Below, in pieces: positions 61,312 to 64,000 of a stretch of 64,000 nucleotides of DNA; within the stretch, counting starts at the first letter, position 1; every line of letters begins with the position of its first letter. Under the pieces are notes generated by a model. The model did not search any database. It had not been told where the DNA came from and worked only from the letters and a program-made list of their open reading frames with translations. The stretch is taken from contig NZ_LT630003.1 of the NCBI RefSeq assembly GCF_900105615.1, positions 2,976,001 to 3,040,000 of the forward strand, in the 5' to 3' direction. The position numbers and the translations under genes were made by a program. This stretch comes from Lacrimispora sphenoides JCM 1415. GTDB taxonomy: Bacteria > Bacillota > Clostridia > Lachnospirales > Lachnospiraceae.

Positions 61312-61986
61312 CTACTTTTCGATTTCCCTGGTATTATAAAGGTTTTTCAGTTCTTCCAGGGGTTTTGCCATGATCGCTTCGATCAGCTCCGTAAAATCAC
61401 CAGCCTCTACCTCTCTTACCCGGTTGGTTAAGTGCCTTGCCTCCGGAGCCAGATATTTTCCGGTGATCCGTCTGGCTAAAAGTCCCACCTGGGGATGGGA
61501 AATTCCGGCCGGGCACCTGGAAGAACAGATTCCGCACATCACACAGTCAAAGGACTCTTCGGCACACTTTTCCAATTCCCCTCTCTGGGCATATGCGATG
61601 TACTGCATGGTATCAAGACCCTGGGGACAGCTCTTGGTACAGGCTGCACACCCGATACACTTGTAGATTTCCGGATACAGCTCCATCATGACCTGTTCGT
61701 TGACTGAAACCTTGCTTATGTCATAAACCTCTTTTACTAGAGGAAAAAAGGGAAGGGTTGCTACATACATATTTTCCCGGACCTGGGTCTGGCAGGCCAG
61801 GCAGGTCTTTAATTCCCTGTCTCCCTTGATACGGTAAATCGTTGCACAGGCTCCGCAGAAACCACACCTGCAGCCGCAACCCCGCACAAGCTGGTATCCT
61901 GCGTATTCCATTGCTCCCATTATGGTTAAATTGGACGGAACCATATATTTTTTACCGAACAGATAAACAGTAATCATATCATTCAT
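61312..61986 (-). CDS. Iron-sulfur protein, [2Fe-2S] plus two [4Fe-4S] clusters (FrdB-like)
   Basis: 224 residues. An N-terminal ferredoxin-like part holds a dense cysteine run GCGCRCGFCGAC (C37, 39, 41, 44, 47) with CLAC (C62, C65). Two 4Fe-4S motifs follow: CIGCAACTKSCP (110-120) and CVMCGICSSRCP (148-158). Arrangement recalls FrdB/SdhB, but with an extra cluster and without the usual 3Fe-4S spacing. Probably relays electrons to the flavoprotein encoded 11 bases downstream. TTAGGAGG precedes the ATG. Confidence 0.85.
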   Translation of the reverse strand: MNDMITVYLFGKKYMVPSNLTIMGAMEYAGYQLVRGCGCRCGFCGACATIYRIKGDRELKTCLACQTQVRENMYVATLPFFPLVKEVYDISKVSVNEQVMMELYPEIYKCIGCAACTKSCPQGLDTMQYIAYAQRGELEKCAEESFDCVMCGICSSRCPAGISHPQVGLLARRITGKYLAPEARHLTNRVREVEAGDFTELIEAIMAKPLEELKNLYNTREIEK

Positions 61987-61997
61987 TGGTCAACCTC

Positions 61998-62831
61998 CTA
62001 ATATTCAGAGGGCAGGACGCCCAATTCATCATAACGGAACACCGGTCCATCCTTACAGACGTACTTAGAGCCTATGTTGCAGCGTCCGCATTTTCCCACT
62101 CCGCATTTCATCTTAAGTTCCATGGTCGTATAGATTTCAGTACTGGCAAATCCCATTTCTTCCAGTGCCTGAAGCACAAATTTTATCATAACAGGCGGGC
62201 CGCAGACCAAAGCGGTTCTGTCGTTTGAAAACTTCAGTTCCCTGACATAATCAGGCACAAAGGCCACGTTTCCTTCCCAGCCTTCTTCCGCACGGTCAAT
62301 GGTCAGATGCACTCGGAAGCCCTCCACCTTTGACCAGTCTTTCCTCATTTCTTCTAAATCCACCAGATCCTCTGCCGAACGGGCTCCGTAAACAATGTCT
62401 ACCAAGCCGTAATCCGCCCGGTTATCAATGACGTAATGAATCACAGACCGCAAGGGTGCGATTCCGATCCCTCCGGCGATAAAGAGCAGGTTCTTTCCTT
62501 TTAAATCCGTATCAACGGGAAAGTAATTGCCATATGGTCCACGCAGTGCAATTTCCTGCCCCTCTTCCATCTGGTGGAGCCAGTCGGTGAGGCAGCCGCA
62601 CTTTTTAATGGAAAACTCCATGTAATCCCGGTTGGTTGGTGAGGAAGTGATGGAAAACATGGCTTCCCCAACTCCCGGAATAGAAAGCATGGCACATTGT
62701 CCCGGCATATGTTCAAAGGGTTTTCTGCCCTCTGACCCATTTACGCGGAAGGTTTTCACATCCGGTGTATCTCTTCTTACATCTGTAATCACGCCGATTC
62801 CCGGGATCAATACATTGGTTCTGTTACTCAT
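61998..62831 (-). CDS. FAD/NAD(P)-binding diaphorase subunit (AsrB / sulfhydrogenase gamma-like)
   Basis: About 277 residues. Ferredoxin-NADP reductase fold: FAD segment GEAMFSITSSPT, NAD(P) segment IAGGIGIAPLRSVIHYV and VCGPPVMIKFVLQAL, then a C-terminal four-cysteine [2Fe-2S] site in MKCGVGKCGRCNIG..YVCKDGPVF. Family members pass electrons between NAD(P)H and iron-sulfur partners. ATG 62831 sits after GGAGG and overlaps the preceding gene by eight bases. Confidence 0.9.
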   Translation of the reverse strand: MSNRTNVLIPGIGVITDVRRDTPDVKTFRVNGSEGRKPFEHMPGQCAMLSIPGVGEAMFSITSSPTNRDYMEFSIKKCGCLTDWLHQMEEGQEIALRGPYGNYFPVDTDLKGKNLLFIAGGIGIAPLRSVIHYVIDNRADYGLVDIVYGARSAEDLVDLEEMRKDWSKVEGFRVHLTIDRAEEGWEGNVAFVPDYVRELKFSNDRTALVCGPPVMIKFVLQALEEMGFASTEIYTTMELKMKCGVGKCGRCNIGSKYVCKDGPVFRYDELGVLPSEY

Positions 62832-63870
62832 CGTTTCCTCCTTCGGCGTCTGACTCTCCAAGAGCTTTTATCACTCTGACAATATTTAAGGAAGACGGAC
62901 ATTTGCGCAGACACCTTCCACAGCCCACACAGGAATATACTCCGCCGTTGTTTTCCGGAAAATATACCAGCTTATGCATGAATCTCTGACGGAACCGCTG
63001 CATTTGGCTGTTTCTGTTATTCCCATGGGACATCTCCGTAAAACCCGGATACATGCAGGAATCCCAACAGCGGAACTTCCTGATTTCATGGCCTGCGTCG
63101 TAGTCGCATATATCATAGCACTGGCAGGTAGGGCATACAAACGTGCAGATCCCGCAGCCCAGGCAGGTGTCGGATAAGGTTTCCCATTGTTCCGACTCAA
63201 ACAAATCCATAGAGGAATCCGGATGCTCAAACCGTCCCAGACTCAAATTCTTAAGGGGCAGAGCTTCCAGCTTTTTCCGGATCTTTGCTTTCTGCTCTTC
63301 TGCTTTTTTACGGTCCCCCTCCTCAAACAAACCTTCGACTAATTCCGTTAATGCCTCTCCCTTTTCGGTCAGGCTTTTCCAGTAAATTTCTCCGTCTGCG
63401 ATCCAGACGGACACATCCCCTCCCGGCCAGGCAGGATCGATGCCAAAGGTTTGGCAAAAGCAGGTATCTTCCGGATTCTCACAGGCCAGAGCCACCACAT
63501 ATCCATTCCTTCTTTTGGACTCATAGCAGGAATCGCAGGGCGAGCTTAGGAATACCCGGTCCAGGATCTCAAAGCTTCTCCGGTCGCAGGCTCTTACACC
63601 AAAATAAACAGAGCTTATTTCCTCCGCCTCTTCGGGAACGATGGAAAGACTACCCTCTTCTCTCCGGGAGCGGTATAAAGTTTCTGACTGGGGAAAGAAA
63701 AAGGACTTGGGGGCATGATCTGTCAAAAGAGTATCAAGACATACGGTATCTCCCTCTTTCCATGGAAAGAACGAGACACTTCCCGCCTTTTCCATGGGAG
63801 CAAATACCTGGTGCTCCTTTGAAAGTTCCAGTAAAAGCTGGTCAAGATGTTTCAATGGCATTTTTAACAT
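62824..63870 (-). CDS. Iron-sulfur subunit (AsrA / sulfhydrogenase beta-like)
   Basis: 348 residues: FGVRACDRRSFEILDRVFL, SSPCDSCYESKRRNGYVVALACENPEDTCFCQTFG, then two 4Fe-4S motifs CLGCGICTFVCPTCQCYDI and CVGCGRCLRKCPSSLNIV. Same family as anaerobic sulfite reductase subunit A and sulfhydrogenase HydB, always paired with the FAD subunit that follows. Here it serves the fumarate-reductase-like genes. Confidence 0.9.
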   Translation of the reverse strand: MLKMPLKHLDQLLLELSKEHQVFAPMEKAGSVSFFPWKEGDTVCLDTLLTDHAPKSFFFPQSETLYRSRREEGSLSIVPEEAEEISSVYFGVRACDRRSFEILDRVFLSSPCDSCYESKRRNGYVVALACENPEDTCFCQTFGIDPAWPGGDVSVWIADGEIYWKSLTEKGEALTELVEGLFEEGDRKKAEEQKAKIRKKLEALPLKNLSLGRFEHPDSSMDLFESEQWETLSDTCLGCGICTFVCPTCQCYDICDYDAGHEIRKFRCWDSCMYPGFTEMSHGNNRNSQMQRFRQRFMHKLVYFPENNGGVYSCVGCGRCLRKCPSSLNIVRVIKALGESDAEGGNDE

Positions 63871-64000
63871 TCAGACACACCGCCTTTCCCGTATACGGCC
63901 GAAACTTCCGGATCAGACTCCTTAAACTCCGTTAACGGAGACTTAGCTTCAGGATTTTCTCCTGCCTGATAGGTTCCGTACCGTTCATTAATTTCCTCTA
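63864..64000 (-). CDS. C-terminal tail of an unidentified protein (cut by window edge)
   Basis: Forty-four in-frame codons ending ...SDPEVSAVYGKGGVSEC then TAA; its last bases overlap the ATG of the AsrA-like gene (ATGTTAA), so it belongs to the same operon. Too little remains to name it; a further redox subunit is plausible. Confidence 0.6.
   Translation of the reverse strand, partial: EEINERYGTYQAGENPEAKSPLTEFKESDPEVSAVYGKGGVSEC

Overview
The window looks like chromosome of an anaerobic, spore-forming clostridium of the Lachnospiraceae (Clostridium cluster XIVa / Lacrimispora type). This is inferred from gene content and order: pnp next to rpsO, a Csp-type subtilisin homologue, a clostridial siroheme/tetrapyrrole operon, several binding-protein ABC sugar operons, strong AAGGAGG ribosome sites and frequent GTG/TTG starts. 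No rRNA, tRNA, CRISPR array, insertion sequence or prophage was recognised. Most genes lie on the minus strand.

Layout, low to high coordinates. 1-900: start of pnp and all of rpsO. 1.1-9.3 kb: a minus-strand operon with a PotABCD-type ABC importer, adenine deaminase and a second amidohydrolase of the MTA/SAH deaminase type, under a divergent LysR regulator; a purine-derivative uptake and deamination unit is the inference. 9.4-12 kb: a small lipoprotein, a half-length ketopantoate reductase and a Csp-like subtilisin that has lost its catalytic serine. 12.1-17.3 kb: GH3 lipoprotein, PqqD-like protein overlapping an OPT peptide transporter, and an aminoacyl-histidine dipeptidase. 17.7-25.9 kb: a nickel/peptide-type ABC importer run together with larB-larC-larE (nickel-pincer cofactor synthesis), behind a sigma-A promoter and a structured leader ending in a terminator; no larA is present. 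25.9-28.3 kb: GNAT, small membrane protein, exonuclease with a topoisomerase zinc finger, and a GT51 glycosyltransferase.

28.5-35.6 kb: sugar ABC importer plus GH43 enzyme, a LacI regulator with four matching operators, and an aldose epimerase. 35.7-38.8 kb: a LytTR regulator divergent from an unrecognised 67-residue peptide, then a chemoreceptor. 39-42 kb: hexuronate catabolism (uxuA plus an SDR) with an AraC regulator. 42-44.6 kb: azlCD, a COG1313-type radical SAM protein and a HIT protein. 44.7-45.2 kb: a gene-poor stretch with a perfect promoter and a terminator that look like a non-coding RNA unit. 45.4-50.1 kb: second chemoreceptor, FtsH, flavodoxin. 50.3-56.7 kb: tetrapyrrole operon hemA-sirC-hemC-cobA/hemD-methyltransferase-hemL, with no hemB. 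56.9-64 kb: a C4-dicarboxylate operon (malate/lactate-type dehydrogenase, two-subunit fumarase, fumarate-reductase-like flavoprotein, iron-sulfur protein, and a pair resembling the diaphorase half of sulfhydrogenase / anaerobic sulfite reductase). This reads as a soluble NAD(P)H-linked fumarate reductase system.

A family of imperfect ~50-bp repeats is scattered between genes of the minus-strand operons (around 2.5, 28.3 and 59.6 kb, with a partial copy near 5.5 kb). The best candidates for something undescribed are the LytTR/peptide pair, the orphan RNA unit near 45 kb, the structured leader of the nickel-lar operon, the fumarate reductase cluster and the repeat family.
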